A DNA stretch of 64,000 nucleotides from Proteobacteria bacterium bin106 (GCA_002238945.1 MPNI01000004.1:1-64000), one strand, 5' to 3'; positions 45,072-55,094 are shown, counted from the stretch's first letter. Numbers and translations are program-made. Notes: generated by a model not told the origin, from the letters alone.

Positions 45072-45965
45072 ATGGACGAACCCACACCAGAACCTTTGCC
45101 GTCTTTTACGGCAGGGACAATACCTCACACACCCTCCCTGGGTGTTGATATTCAAACCCAGCCAATCAGGGTGGGTGTATCGTATGCATTTCAAACAGAT
45201 GAGATAGATGCGCCCAGTAGCGAGCATCTAAGCACAGCAGCCCAGTGTTTAGCAGTAGAAGCATCTGTATCTCATGAAGGGGGCCAAAAGAAACCTCTTA
45301 CGGTGCTGGATGTGTCTTCTGAAAATGATGATTCTGCTTCAGTATCTGGTACAGCTTGTACAGATAATAAGCTACTACAGGGTGTTATAAAGCCAGAGTG
45401 TATCAGCACTTGCGGTGATCTTCGTTACGTCAAAAACTCTATTTGCTATCATTTGAATAGCTCTGTACTTCATCGTTTTTTAGACATACTTTTAGAGCGT
45501 TTTCATCTTAAAGGCTATGGAGTGAGTCTGAGCTTTGTGGACGTTTCAACTATGAGGGAATTGTGTCAAGAGTATTTATCGAAAAATGCTCCCACAGATA
45601 TTCTGTCATTTCCGCAACTTAGCTTTGTTGAGCCGATTTCTTCTTCAGCCTTTCCAAATCATTCCACAGACCATCATATAGATGCTCAAGCCACTCCTCA
45701 TCATCATCTTGGTGATATTGTGGTATGTCTTGCTGAGATAGAAGATATGGGCATTGTTTCTGATAAAATGACTGAGTATTCACTGGCTTATAATGTTCTC
45801 TTTATCATCACTCATGGTTTTCTCCATCTTGGTGGCCATGATCATATTCCGGGTGAAACCAGTGAAGTTATGATGAAGCGCTATGAACGTGAGACGATGG
45901 ATTATCTGAGTGAGGAGGAAAGCCGCATTATTGAACATCTATTTGATAGACAGCAGAGGATTTGA
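45072..45965 (+). CDS. ybeY: Endoribonuclease YbeY with an N-terminal extension
   Basis: 297 residues, almost twice the usual length of about 155. The zinc site ITHGFLHLGGHDH is near residue 255, and TDILSFPQ marks the start of the catalytic fold. The first 115 residues are Pro/Thr/Ser-rich with no recognisable domain, and an insertion of about 25 residues with several His (STDHHIDAQ) lies between DILSFP and LGDIVVC. The N-terminal part may be a disordered tail; the ATG at 45072 is the only good start in frame near the 5' side. YbeY processes 16S rRNA and works with Era. It is coupled to the next gene (TGATG). Confidence 0.9.
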   Translation: MDEPTPEPLPSFTAGTIPHTPSLGVDIQTQPIRVGVSYAFQTDEIDAPSSEHLSTAAQCLAVEASVSHEGGQKKPLTVLDVSSENDDSASVSGTACTDNKLLQGVIKPECISTCGDLRYVKNSICYHLNSSVLHRFLDILLERFHLKGYGVSLSFVDVSTMRELCQEYLSKNAPTDILSFPQLSFVEPISSSAFPNHSTDHHIDAQATPHHHLGDIVVCLAEIEDMGIVSDKMTEYSLAYNVLFIITHGFLHLGGHDHIPGETSEVMMKRYERETMDYLSEEESRIIEHLFDRQQRI

Positions 45966-47365
45966 TGGACGTTCTTTCATATACAGATGTCCTTGGCTTT
46001 ACTATCATTTTTCTTTGCCTTCTTCTTGCCAGCTTTTTTTCTTGTGCCGAGACAGCAGTAACCTCATTAGATCCTCTTAAAGTGAAGCATATTCTGGCTT
46101 CACGAGGAGAGCGTGCTCGTCATCTTCAGCTATGGGCTGATTATCCTGAGCGTGTTCTTGCCACGGTGTTGATCTATAACAATGTGGTGAATATTTTAGC
46201 TTCATCTATGGCCACTACCATGGCTTTGCGTCACTTTCAAAGTCAGGCGGTGGGTATTGCCACAGGAGTGATGACGCTGTTGATATTGGTGTTTGGAGAG
46301 ATTATTCCTAAGAGTTTTGCTAAAACCCATGCAGAGCCAGTGGCTATGGTAACCATGAGGGTTATTTCGGTGGTGTATTGGGTTTCTTCTCCTGTGGTGC
46401 GGGTGTTTTCAGGGTTAGCTCATTGGGTGATTACATTCTTTTCAAAAGTGGATAGATCCAGTAGTCATGATATTACCGAAGAACAGCTTGAATTTATGGT
46501 CAATGAGGGGCATCGTACAGGAGTGATCAAAGATATGAAACGCGATATCATTGAAGGCGCTTTTGACTTTGATGAAACCCGTGTTAAAGAAATTTTAACT
46601 CCTCGCACGTTACTGAAGTGTCTTCCTGATGATGCTACCTATGATGATGCACTGGCTTTATCGGTAGAAAGTGGTCATTCACGTATTCCCATTTTTCATG
46701 ACAAACTCGATCAAATTGTGGGTATTGTGTTGATAAAAGACCTTATCACTATGGGTATGGGTGAGCCATCACAGCAGCGTGCCCATCTCAAAGTCAAAGA
46801 TGTTATGCGTCCTCCTTTTTTTGCCCCAGAATCTAAAACGATCATGCGATTATTCGTGGATCTTAAACGCACTAAAAATCATATGGCTATTATCATTGAT
46901 GAATACGGTGGAACAGCAGGTATTGTGACTATGGAAGACATTCTTGAAGAAATCGTAGGAGAGATTCAAGATGAGCACGATGAAGAGGATCCTCAATTTC
47001 TTAAGGTAGAAGAAGGAATTTACGAAGTGGACGGCGCTGCTGACCTCAAGGATTTCCAGGAATTTTTCCAATTGGAGCCATTTGATCATGATGCAGATAC
47101 TGTGGGAGGATGGATCATTGATCGTTATGGTGAGATGCCTAAAATTGATCAAAAGATCGCATTCAACAACTTAAAAATGCGTATCATTGATGTTCAGCAA
47201 CATCGCATCAAACGTGTTCGTGTGAGAAAACAATCGGATGTACCGACAGCACCTGGCAGCAAAAAAGACATCCAGTCACAAACCTTGTCTCATGTTAGCA
47301 CTCAATCTGAGCACCAGCCTGTGAATGTGTCAGCTGAAGCACAGAAAAATCACTCAACTCTTTGA
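45965..47365 (+). CDS. CNNM/CBS-domain transport protein, CorC/HlyC family
   Basis: 466 residues. An N-terminal CNNM membrane domain (three to four segments, with FFSCAETAVTSLDPLK and FGEIIPKSFAKTHAEP) is followed by a CBS pair (IPIFHDKLDQIVGIVLIKDL; MAIIIDEYGGTAGIVTMEDILEEIVGEIQDE) and a C-terminal CorC_HlyC domain ending in MRIIDVQQHRIKRVRV. Members move or regulate Mg2+/Co2+. The ybeY-corC neighbourhood is common in Proteobacteria. The last 45 residues are Gln/Ser-rich. Confidence 0.93.
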   Translation: MDVLSYTDVLGFTIIFLCLLLASFFSCAETAVTSLDPLKVKHILASRGERARHLQLWADYPERVLATVLIYNNVVNILASSMATTMALRHFQSQAVGIATGVMTLLILVFGEIIPKSFAKTHAEPVAMVTMRVISVVYWVSSPVVRVFSGLAHWVITFFSKVDRSSSHDITEEQLEFMVNEGHRTGVIKDMKRDIIEGAFDFDETRVKEILTPRTLLKCLPDDATYDDALALSVESGHSRIPIFHDKLDQIVGIVLIKDLITMGMGEPSQQRAHLKVKDVMRPPFFAPESKTIMRLFVDLKRTKNHMAIIIDEYGGTAGIVTMEDILEEIVGEIQDEHDEEDPQFLKVEEGIYEVDGAADLKDFQEFFQLEPFDHDADTVGGWIIDRYGEMPKIDQKIAFNNLKMRIIDVQQHRIKRVRVRKQSDVPTAPGSKKDIQSQTLSHVSTQSEHQPVNVSAEAQKNHSTL

Positions 47366-47510
47366 TTACAGTTGAGCCATGCAAGGTCCTCTGTTAGGCT
47401 GTGATGATATGATCTTGATCAGCGGTGTGTTATAGATAACGTATACAGCTCTATGTATATCTCTTAGGTGTGTCTATAGCTATAGAGAGAGTTCCCACAG
47501 GAGACGGCAG

Positions 47511-48677
47511 ATGAATGTGCTCATAAATAAACTTATGAATAACAAACTTATGAATAAGGGAGGAGGTCCTGATCAATTTATCAAAGATCTCAATGATTTG
47601 ATTAACAAAATAAGTACAGGAAAATCAGGTAAAAAAGGCGGTTCCTCTTCTGGTGGTCCTTCCTTTACTCCTAACTCCGGTTTACGTCCTTTGCTTATTT
47701 TTATGGGAGTTTTGCTTGCTGTTGTGAGCCTTTTTAATTCTTTTTATACCATAGATGTATCAGAAGAAGGGGTGGTTACACGTTTTGGACGTTACAGTCG
47801 TACAGTGTTGCCAGGGCTTCATTTTAAGATCCCATTTACTGTGGAAAATGTGACGCGAGTGAAATCCAAGATCGTTCATCAAGAAGAGTTTGGTTTTCGG
47901 ACGCAATCTCGTCCTTCGCGAGGTCGGGTGTATTCTAAGGATATTCTTGATGCTGAATCGTTGATGCTTACCGGTGATCTCAATGTGGCAGATGTTGAGT
48001 GGATCCTTCAATACCGTATTGTGGATTCATGGAAATATCTTTATAAAGCGCGTGATGTGGAAACCAATATTAGAGATGTCTCTATTTCTATTATGCGACG
48101 TGTGGTAGGGGATAAGTTAGTGAATGATGTCCTGACCACAGGACGGGTAGAGATTGCTGATGAGGCTAAAGTCCTCACTCAAGAAGTGTTGGATCATTAT
48201 GACATGGGTATTAAGGTGGTGAGGATCAATTTACAAGATGTCAATCCACCGGATCCTGTGAAAGGTGCGTTTAATGAAGTGAATGCAGCCAAACAGGAAC
48301 AAGAACAAACCATTAATCAAGCTGAGCAAGAATACAATCGTCGTATTCCTGAAGCCCAAGGAAAAGCCGAACAAACCATTCGAGATGCTGAAGCTTTTGC
48401 TGTGCATTTGATCAATCATGCTAAAGGGGATTCCGCAAAATTTAATCAGATTTATGCAGAATATGTTAAAGCGCCTGATATTACAAAAAAACGGGTTTAC
48501 TTACAAACCATGCGAGAGATTTTTCGTAACCATCAAGGCTTAACGATTATTGATGAAGATGCCAAAGGTATTTTACCTGTTTATGGGCCATTAAACTCAG
48601 AGTTATTGGCTCCTGCAGCTAATAAAGCCAGTGACTCCTTATCTTCTTTGAATAACACAGGAGAGCCTTCACCATGA
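47511..48677 (+). CDS. hflK: FtsH protease modulator HflK
   Basis: 388 residues. After a Gly/Ser-rich N-terminus comes one membrane segment (LLIFMGVLLAVVSLFNSF) and a periplasmic SPFH/band 7 domain (YTIDVSEEGVVTRFGRY, LPGLHFKIPF) with a long coiled coil (EVNAAKQEQEQTINQAEQEYNRRIPEAQGKAEQTI). With HflC it forms a cage around FtsH. A 15-bp duplication near the start encodes N-K-L-M-N twice. The stop overlaps hflC by four bases. Confidence 0.95.
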   Translation: MNVLINKLMNNKLMNKGGGPDQFIKDLNDLINKISTGKSGKKGGSSSGGPSFTPNSGLRPLLIFMGVLLAVVSLFNSFYTIDVSEEGVVTRFGRYSRTVLPGLHFKIPFTVENVTRVKSKIVHQEEFGFRTQSRPSRGRVYSKDILDAESLMLTGDLNVADVEWILQYRIVDSWKYLYKARDVETNIRDVSISIMRRVVGDKLVNDVLTTGRVEIADEAKVLTQEVLDHYDMGIKVVRINLQDVNPPDPVKGAFNEVNAAKQEQEQTINQAEQEYNRRIPEAQGKAEQTIRDAEAFAVHLINHAKGDSAKFNQIYAEYVKAPDITKKRVYLQTMREIFRNHQGLTIIDEDAKGILPVYGPLNSELLAPAANKASDSLSSLNNTGEPSP

Positions 48678-49681
48678 AAAGTCAATTGATCACTACTTTG
48701 GTTGGTCTTGCCCTTGTGGCTGGTTATAGTTCTGTTTATACCGTCCAAGAGGGGCGTCAAGCTTTTATCACGGAATTTGGTAAAATTCGTGGTAAACCGG
48801 TTACAGAAGCGGGATTGCATTTCAAGGTACCGTTTATTCAAGATGTGCGCACTTTTGATAAACGTATTTTGCAATGGGATGGAGATGCTGAGCAAATCCC
48901 CACGAAAGATAAAAAGTATATTTGGGTGGATACAACAGCGAGATGGCGTATTAAGGATGTGATTCGTTTTGCTCAAACGGTTCAAAATGAGCGTACAGCG
49001 GCTAATCGTCTCGATGGTATTCTTGATGGTGTCACCCGTGATACGATTTCAAGCTATAACTTGGTGGAAACAGTTAGAAATTCTAATCTGATTCTTGAAA
49101 AAATAGATGGACTCAAATCCTCTACGACAGATTCTGAGGGTAATGAAAACACCAATCAACGCCTCGATAACACGCATCGTGCTGAAGCTTCAGAGGTTAG
49201 TGATGATATCACCGGAGAAATAGAAGAAATCACCACAGGTCGAGAAGAACTGACCAAGCAGATCATCTCCAGTGCTCGTAGTGCTTTGGAAGATATTGGC
49301 ATTGAGCTGCTAGATGTTCAATTAAGGCGTGTATCTTATGAGGAGTCTGTGGAACAAAAAGTTTACGAACGTATGATTACGGAACGACAAAAAATTGCTT
49401 CACGTATCCGCTCTTTTGGTAAGGGAGAGGCAGCTAAAATATCAGGTCGACTCAATCTTCGTCTCAAAGAAATTGAATCAGAAGCTTATCGCAAGGCTCA
49501 GGAGCTTAAAGGGGAAGCAGACGCTGTTGCTATCAAAACCTACGCTGAAGCTTTTTCTAAAGATCCAGATTTTTATGAATTTATTGAAACTCTTGATTCA
49601 TATAAAGATACTCTCAAGCAAGGATCTCGCTTTATACTTTCTAGTGATGCGCGTTATCTTAAAGCCCTAGAAGGACCATAA
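48674..49681 (+). CDS. hflC: FtsH protease modulator HflC
   Basis: 335 residues: an N-terminal membrane segment (LITTLVGLALVAGYSSVYTV), SPFH domain (EGRQAFITEFGKIRGKPVTEAGLHFKVPF) and coiled coil (VYERMITERQKIASRIRSFGKGEAAKI). A loop of about 45 residues (SEGNENTNQRL... to EEITTG) is longer than in E. coli HflC but similar to other lineages. It overlaps hflK by ATGA. A decayed copy of its 3' half lies at 53095-53570. Confidence 0.95.
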   Translation: MKSQLITTLVGLALVAGYSSVYTVQEGRQAFITEFGKIRGKPVTEAGLHFKVPFIQDVRTFDKRILQWDGDAEQIPTKDKKYIWVDTTARWRIKDVIRFAQTVQNERTAANRLDGILDGVTRDTISSYNLVETVRNSNLILEKIDGLKSSTTDSEGNENTNQRLDNTHRAEASEVSDDITGEIEEITTGREELTKQIISSARSALEDIGIELLDVQLRRVSYEESVEQKVYERMITERQKIASRIRSFGKGEAAKISGRLNLRLKEIESEAYRKAQELKGEADAVAIKTYAEAFSKDPDFYEFIETLDSYKDTLKQGSRFILSSDARYLKALEGP

Positions 49682-49823
49682 AGAGAAGGACTATAAAGTT
49701 TATTTCAGCACATTCTTTATTTTTCTAGTCACATTTATGTGAATCGGGTCAGTTTGTTCATCTCATAGTTTTGCCTATTTTTTAATAGATATTAAAAAAG
49801 AATATAAATGAGGTGCGTTACCA

Positions 49824-50945
49824 TTATTCTTCAGCGTGTAGAGCTTCAACAAATACTTTAAAAAATCTTTTCATGATGTAGTAGTCATCTTGTCTGATTT
49901 CTTCTAAATCAGCGTGAGGTTTTCTATAGTTCATAGAGGAGGATACGTGGTGTCTCCCATCAGAAAATGAATTATAGAGGGTTCTTTGCACATGATTATC
50001 ATAATAGCTAGTGCGAGTTCCATGGTGGTAGGGTGTTCGGTTGTTGCTCCGCTCTTTGAGTACTTGACTCGGAAGAGTGTTTTCAAATACCTCGTAGTTA
50101 GCAAATTTAGCAAAAGCTCGAACTCCGTGGTTGTTTAGTTTAAAAACAGTAGTTTTAAGTGGAGGTTCTTTATTTACGTAAAATGTTACTTGAATAGTAG
50201 AGGGATCTGCTTTTGTTGCAGCCTCTTGTAATATTTTTTCTAATTTTCCACCTTTTGATAAATCAGGGTGAGAAATATGTAGATAATCCAGATGTTCACT
50301 GCTCATATTTAGGGTTAATCCTTCTTTTAGTTTCCAAGACCAGCCCCAAACCTGTGGTTTACCACCACCTGATGGAGAGTCTACACTATACGTAACATAA
50401 AGAGACACAGATGTATATTTAGCAGAACAATATTTTAAATCTCCAAAACGATATCCATTAATTTGAAAATATCTACGGTCATTATTGTCACTATAAGAAG
50501 AGTCTTGGTATCCACTAAAATTGCGGCTATTAGTATCAGTGTAATCTTTAATACACTCTTGGCTCTTATAATACGGTGTTACTGCTGATATAACGCTTTC
50601 TTTGTTTTCGGCTTTTTTTTCTAAATCCTCCTCATCTTCGGGCCCTGTTGCTATACCGATTACTACAGTGCTAAGGAGATCAAGGATACCTCCGCTAAAC
50701 ATCTGAAATTTTGGTGAGGTATTGCTTACTTGAGGACTACTAAGAGAGGCAAGACGTTCTATGTCTTGCTTTATTAAGTCGTCCACTTCATCAGATGAAG
50801 AAACATCTGATTGTTGGCGTTGCATCGCTGTATCTTTGTTGCAACTCATAAAAAACAAGCTAGCAAAAATGAGATAAGTAATGGTGTTTAATATAGGTTC
50901 TGATAAAAATGTGTTTTTTCTATCTTTGGTTCTTGCAGAAATCAT
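49824..50945 (-). CDS. Lipoprotein, paralogue family A, copy 1
   Basis: 373 residues, with a lipoprotein signal ending in FASLFFMSC. Shared with two relatives (51608-52732 and 53871-55052): a Gln/Ser-rich linker (RQQSDVSSS), a cysteine-containing middle (CIKDY..., FGDLKYCSAKYTSVSLYVTYS), GVRAFAKFANYEVF, and the end motif DLEEIRQDDYYIMKRFFKVFVEALHAEE. GGAG precedes the ATG. It is expressed on the minus strand towards hflC. No known family or domain was recognised. Confidence 0.68.
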   Translation of the reverse strand: MISARTKDRKNTFLSEPILNTITYLIFASLFFMSCNKDTAMQRQQSDVSSSDEVDDLIKQDIERLASLSSPQVSNTSPKFQMFSGGILDLLSTVVIGIATGPEDEEDLEKKAENKESVISAVTPYYKSQECIKDYTDTNSRNFSGYQDSSYSDNNDRRYFQINGYRFGDLKYCSAKYTSVSLYVTYSVDSPSGGGKPQVWGWSWKLKEGLTLNMSSEHLDYLHISHPDLSKGGKLEKILQEAATKADPSTIQVTFYVNKEPPLKTTVFKLNNHGVRAFAKFANYEVFENTLPSQVLKERSNNRTPYHHGTRTSYYDNHVQRTLYNSFSDGRHHVSSSMNYRKPHADLEEIRQDDYYIMKRFFKVFVEALHAEE

Positions 50946-51607
50946 TATTACTCCTCGTGCAATGCCATTGCGGTTAGCTTATTTACTCCGCTCTCTTTAT
51001 GAAAAGATCTTTTCATAAAGAGAGCGGAGCTTCTTTTTGCGAGAATAAAAAAATTCTTTGTAAAATAGCATAGGAAGTAAAATCTACACATAAAATTCAC
51101 CAAAAAATTACAGTATTCCAGCAAGTTATAACCCTTATCGGCAGGAGCTTGTTCTTGCTTTAGTAATCATCGATTTTTCTTAAAAGAAAGCCGTTTTTTA
51201 AGGATGCTGATGTGCTATTGGAGTTTGGCTTGCACACACGTTAAACTTAGTGGAGTTTATAGCTGGTGCATATTTAGCTTAATATTTGCTATATGTTAGA
51301 AAGTAAGATTGAACTAGGGCATAAGTATATAAAGTAATGTGCAATGTATTTGCTACTTTCGACATTGTTTTCTCGGATATCTTTATGGTAGCATTGAAAT
51401 TGTGATCTAATAGAAGGATGTTGTTTTTTCATTTCTTCTCTTAAGCCCTATATGCTCCTTTCTCAATAGTTATTAAAGAAATGCATATAAGGCTCAAAGA
51501 AGTGCTGCAATTACTCAACTAAGTTTTTTACTAAAAGTTATATCACAGATGGGCGTTCTGGACGGTTAGATAAACAATATGTCATATGAAATAACTTAAT
51601 CTTGCTA
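50946..51607. other. Intergenic block between lipoprotein copies 1 and 2
   Basis: Contains the long palindrome at 50986-51029, then at about 51093-51350 a block also found at 55210-55480, then at 51349-51430 a short piece matching the 3' end of the lipoprotein gene 55482-56666 (shared TTTCGACATTGTTTTCTCGG). From about 51445 to 51607 it matches the downstream side of lipoprotein copy 3 (53700-53870). It is a scar of tandem duplication. Confidence 0.75.
50986..51029. promoter_or_regulatory. 44-base perfect palindrome upstream of lipoprotein copy 1
   Basis: CTCCGCTCTCTTTATGAAAA and its exact complement meet at a central GATC, forming 22-base arms, 41 bases before the start codon. The other two paralogues have palindromes at the same distance. 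Confidence 0.75.
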
Positions 51608-52732
51608 TTATGAACTAGCGTGTAGAGTTTCAACAAACACTCGGAAAAATCTTTTCATTATATGATAGTCGTGTTGTCTGACTATTTTTAAATCAGGATG
51701 AGGCTTTTTATACGTCATCTTGGAATCTAATCTTATAGCTGACGCCCCACCAGAGTGTACAACATTCCATATTACTGTTTGGCGGTAATTATCATAATAT
51801 CTAGAGAGCATTTTACCTTCATCTGGTGTGCTAATTCCAAAAACATCGTAGTTAGCAAATTTAGCGAAAGCTCGAACACCGTGGTTCTCTAGGGTAAAAA
51901 ATTTGGAAGTTGTGGAATTTGTGGAAGTTGTAAACATTTTGCTTTTTTCTTTATATATGCGAAAACTTATTTTTATAGCAGATGGGTCTACTTTTTTTGC
52001 AGCGTACTGTAATAGTCTTTCTAATGCACCACCTTTGGCTAGGTCACGGTGATAAAAATCTAGACCCCCACTTCCTAAGTATACACGGAAGGGTTGCTTA
52101 AACTCTATAGGCCAACCGTAATGACTGACACCATCATGTAATTTAGGATCTACAGGGTACTTTACATAAATGGTTATAGATGTATAGTTAGCACTACAAT
52201 TTTTTACATCACCTAAAAATGATCCCCTGAATCCTCCCGAAAGACCAACGCCGTGGAATAGACTATAAAAAGAAGTATAGCTTACTAAAAACTTGTTTTT
52301 ATCTGCGGAGGGATAATCTTTAATACAGTTATGACTAACAAAATTTTTATATACTGCTGATCTAACGATTTCATTTTCATTGACAGAGCCGGTTTCCTGA
52401 GAGACCATTTTATTTTTGAATAGCTCCGTAGTGTCTCCGACTGCTTGAAGTTTTGGTAAAGTAGTGCTTGATAGTCGTGATCCATCGCTATTAACGAACT
52501 CAAGATTATCTATATCTTTGTTGATTAAGTCGTCTATTGTTATGGTGTCTTCTTCGCTTCCTTTCATTTCCTGACTGGCTGATTGAGAAAGATTTGATTG
52601 TTGGCTTTGTGTCAATTGTTTATTGCCGCAACTCATAAAAAACAAGCTAGCAAGAATTAAGTAAGTGATTGTTATTGATGCGTGTATTGATAAAAATTTA
52701 TTTTTGCTGTTCTCGCTGTTTGTAGAAACCAT
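51608..52732 (-). CDS. Lipoprotein, paralogue family A, copy 2
   Basis: 374 residues from the ATG at 52732, which has GGAGT four bases upstream (an ATG at 52738 is two codons earlier in frame). Signal peptide ends in LASLFFMSC, followed by a Gln/Ser linker. Family landmarks: FVSHNCIKDYPS, LGDVKNCSANYTSITIYVKYP, NHGVRAFAKFANYDVF and the end DLKIVRQHDYHIMKRFFRVFVETLHA. Middle regions differ from copy 1 more than the ends do. Unknown function. Confidence 0.68.
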   Translation of the reverse strand: MVSTNSENSKNKFLSIHASITITYLILASLFFMSCGNKQLTQSQQSNLSQSASQEMKGSEEDTITIDDLINKDIDNLEFVNSDGSRLSSTTLPKLQAVGDTTELFKNKMVSQETGSVNENEIVRSAVYKNFVSHNCIKDYPSADKNKFLVSYTSFYSLFHGVGLSGGFRGSFLGDVKNCSANYTSITIYVKYPVDPKLHDGVSHYGWPIEFKQPFRVYLGSGGLDFYHRDLAKGGALERLLQYAAKKVDPSAIKISFRIYKEKSKMFTTSTNSTTSKFFTLENHGVRAFAKFANYDVFGISTPDEGKMLSRYYDNYRQTVIWNVVHSGGASAIRLDSKMTYKKPHPDLKIVRQHDYHIMKRFFRVFVETLHASS

Positions 52733-53094
52733 GAGCACTCCTTATGTAATACCATTATTAATTGTTCATTTAGTTTTTTATAAGAATATTTTTTATAAAA
52801 TATTCTTATAAAAGGACACACTATTGTATTGTTAAATATAAATTTCTAGTCTTTTATGCTGTTTATACTGTCAGTGAGGTTACGTAGATGATGTAAAATT
52901 GTTTGTAGAATAGATTAGAAGCTAGAATTTAAGAGTGAAATTCTGAGATCAGAGATGACCTAAAAAATAGACTATAGTAGCAAGTTACATCTCTTATCGG
53001 TAATGGGTTGTTCTTACTTTAGAAATAATCGTTTTTTCTCAAATGGAAGCCGTTTTTTAAGGGTGTTAATATGTTTAAATATTGCTTGTCCGAT
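52733..53094. other. Upstream region of lipoprotein copy 2
   Basis: Contains a 38-base palindrome (52776-52813, arms of 17 bases built on TTTTATAAGAATATTTT) and, at about 52970-53070, a third version of the block seen at 51100 and 55220 (shared CAAGTTA, TTATCGG and CGTTTTTTAAGG-type strings). No gene. Confidence 0.6.
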
Positions 53095-53570
53095 AACACT
53101 CATCGTGCCGAATCTTCAGAGGTTAGTGATGATATTACTGGAGAAATAGAAGACATTACCACAAGTTGAAAAGAACTAATCAAGCAGACTATCTCCAGTG
53201 CTCGTAGTGCTCTCGGAGATATTGGCATTGAGCTGCTAGATGTTCAGTAAAGGCGTGTATCTTATGAGGAGTCTGTGAAGCAAAAAATCTACGAGCGTAT
53301 GATTACGGAATGACAAAAAAGTGCTTCACGTATCCGCTCTTTTGGTAAAAGTGAGGCAGTTAAAATATCAAGTAGAACTCAATCTTCGTCTTAAAGATAT
53401 CGAGCCCGAGGCTTACCACAAGGCCGAGAAGCTTAAAAGGTAAGCAGGTATTGTGGCTATCAAAACATAGGCTGAAGCTTTTTCTAAATATCCAGAGCTT
53501 ATGAATGAATTGAAATTCTTGATGTATGATAATACCCAGTGTGCCATCTTAAGGCCCTAGAAGGGTTGTA
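53095..53570 (+). pseudogene. Decayed copy of the hflC 3' half
   Basis: Plus-strand sequence matches hflC from about 49165 to its end (AACAC.CATCGTGC, GCTCGTAGTGCT, GTATGATTACGGAA) with several nonsense changes (for example TGA after ACAAGT and TAA after GTTCAG) and small deletions. No start or SPFH domain is present. It lies downstream of lipoprotein copy 3 exactly as hflC lies downstream of copy 1, so gene and neighbour were duplicated together. Confidence 0.9.
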
Positions 53571-53870
53571 ACAAAAAATATTTTTAAGAAATCATTTTTT
53601 GTATGGTGCTACTTGCTATCCTTATTTAGGCTGTGTTTACATCGAGTTCCATGCTTGTTTATAGTGCGTTATACAATAACGCGGTTATCTCACTTTTTCT
53701 CTAAAACTCTACTATGCCCTTTTTTAATAGCTATTAAATGGAGTGCATATAAGGTCGTAAGAGATGCTACAATTACTCAACTAAGTTTTTTACTAAAAAA
53801 TTATATCATAGATGGGCGTTCTGGACGGTTAGATAAACAGTATGTCATATGAAATAACTTAATCTTGTTA

Positions 53871-55052
53871 TTAGGAGTGAGCGTTTGCGTTTAGGGCTTC
53901 AACCAATACTCGAAAAAATCTTTTCATTATGAGATAGTCGTACTTTCCTCGTCTTTGAAATGCAGCACGATGGGCATGCTGTACATGATGCATCAATGTG
54001 GAGTGTATTGTCCAAAAAGTAGATGGCGACTTTTGAGATAGAGTTGTCGTAGAGACCTGGTGAGTAGAGTTATCATAATATCTGAAGATATGTTTGCTGC
54101 CTGTTTTTTGGGGCACTGAGCCACTATAAGTTCTGTCAAAAACATTATAATGAGCAAATCTAGCAAAAGTTCGAACTGCTTGGTTATTTAAATTGATTAC
54201 ACTCATAGTTTTGAATGTTTTGTCCTTAGGTATGACAAATTGCATTGTTATAGTAGATGGATCAGCTCTTTTTACAGCCTGCTGTAACATCTTTTCTAAT
54301 GTACCAGTTATCCTTAAAGAAGAGTGTCTTAATTTTAGCCGATTTCTATCATTGTATATAGTAATTAGCTCTCTTTCTTTTTCCATCTCTCGTTTTTCTT
54401 TTCCTAAATATAACCTTGAATACCCTGCTTGATTCACATCTTTATTCTTTTTGTCACCATAGCTGACATAAATAGCTACATATGCATATTTAGAACGACA
54501 TTTTTTCAAATCACCTACATTTTGTGCGACAAAATAACCAGAATAAGTAGCCCGACTATGTCTAAAGTAAGTAAAGTAAGATGCCAGAAAGTCTCTGTTA
54601 CTGAAATACGGGAAGTCTTTAATACAAGTTAAGTTTTGAAAATTTCGACGTACAGCTGATTCTATATTTATATTCTCCTCAGATTCTATATCTTTTTCTA
54701 AATCATTTGTTTGAGAATCAACGAAGCCATCTATAAGGTCTCCACTACCGAATGCTTGAAATTTCGGCAAGGTGTCACTGGATGATGGGTCGCTATTTGC
54801 AGGATCATCCATTTCTTCTTTGAGGAATTCGTTTATCATGTTTGTTACTTCTGTATTCTCTTTCATGTCACTTTCTGATTGAGAGAGATCTGATTGTTGA
54901 CGCTGCATAGAACTATCGTCATTGCAACTTATAAAAAACAAACTAGAAAGAATTAGGTAAGTAGTAGTTTTTAATACATGTGTGGATAAAACTCTCTTCT
55001 CTCTTCTCTCTTCTCTCTTCTCTCTTCTCTCTTTGTTTTTCATAGGCGCCAT
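53871..55052 (-). CDS. Lipoprotein, paralogue family A, copy 3, controlled by a 7-bp repeat (frame reads ON)
   Basis: 393 residues from ATG 55052, with GGAGT upstream as in copies 1 and 2. After MAPMKN comes a run of six 7-bp repeats encoding a Lys/Arg/Glu-rich n-region, then VLSTHV and a lipoprotein signal ending LSSLFFISC. Six copies keep the frame; five or seven would not, and no start lies between repeat and lipid Cys. The mature part follows the family: LTCIKDFP, VGDLKKCRSKYAYVAIYVSY, NQAVRTFARFAHYNVF and YDYLIMKRFFRVLVEALNA. It is longer than its paralogues through an inserted charged loop (KEKREMEKEREL). Confidence 0.75.
   Translation of the reverse strand: MAPMKNKERREKREERREKRVLSTHVLKTTTYLILSSLFFISCNDDSSMQRQQSDLSQSESDMKENTEVTNMINEFLKEEMDDPANSDPSSSDTLPKFQAFGSGDLIDGFVDSQTNDLEKDIESEENINIESAVRRNFQNLTCIKDFPYFSNRDFLASYFTYFRHSRATYSGYFVAQNVGDLKKCRSKYAYVAIYVSYGDKKNKDVNQAGYSRLYLGKEKREMEKERELITIYNDRNRLKLRHSSLRITGTLEKMLQQAVKRADPSTITMQFVIPKDKTFKTMSVINLNNQAVRTFARFAHYNVFDRTYSGSVPQKTGSKHIFRYYDNSTHQVSTTTLSQKSPSTFWTIHSTLMHHVQHAHRAAFQRRGKYDYLIMKRFFRVLVEALNANAHS
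54992..55033. repeat. Heptanucleotide repeat, 6 copies of CTCTCTT
   Basis: Forty-two bases of exact 7-bp repeat in the signal-peptide n-region of the minus-strand lipoprotein. As with the 16291 repeat, only copy numbers divisible by three keep the downstream frame. Confidence 0.97.
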
Positions 55053-55094
55053 CGAATACTCCGTGTGTAATGCCATTGTGGTTGGTTTATTCAC

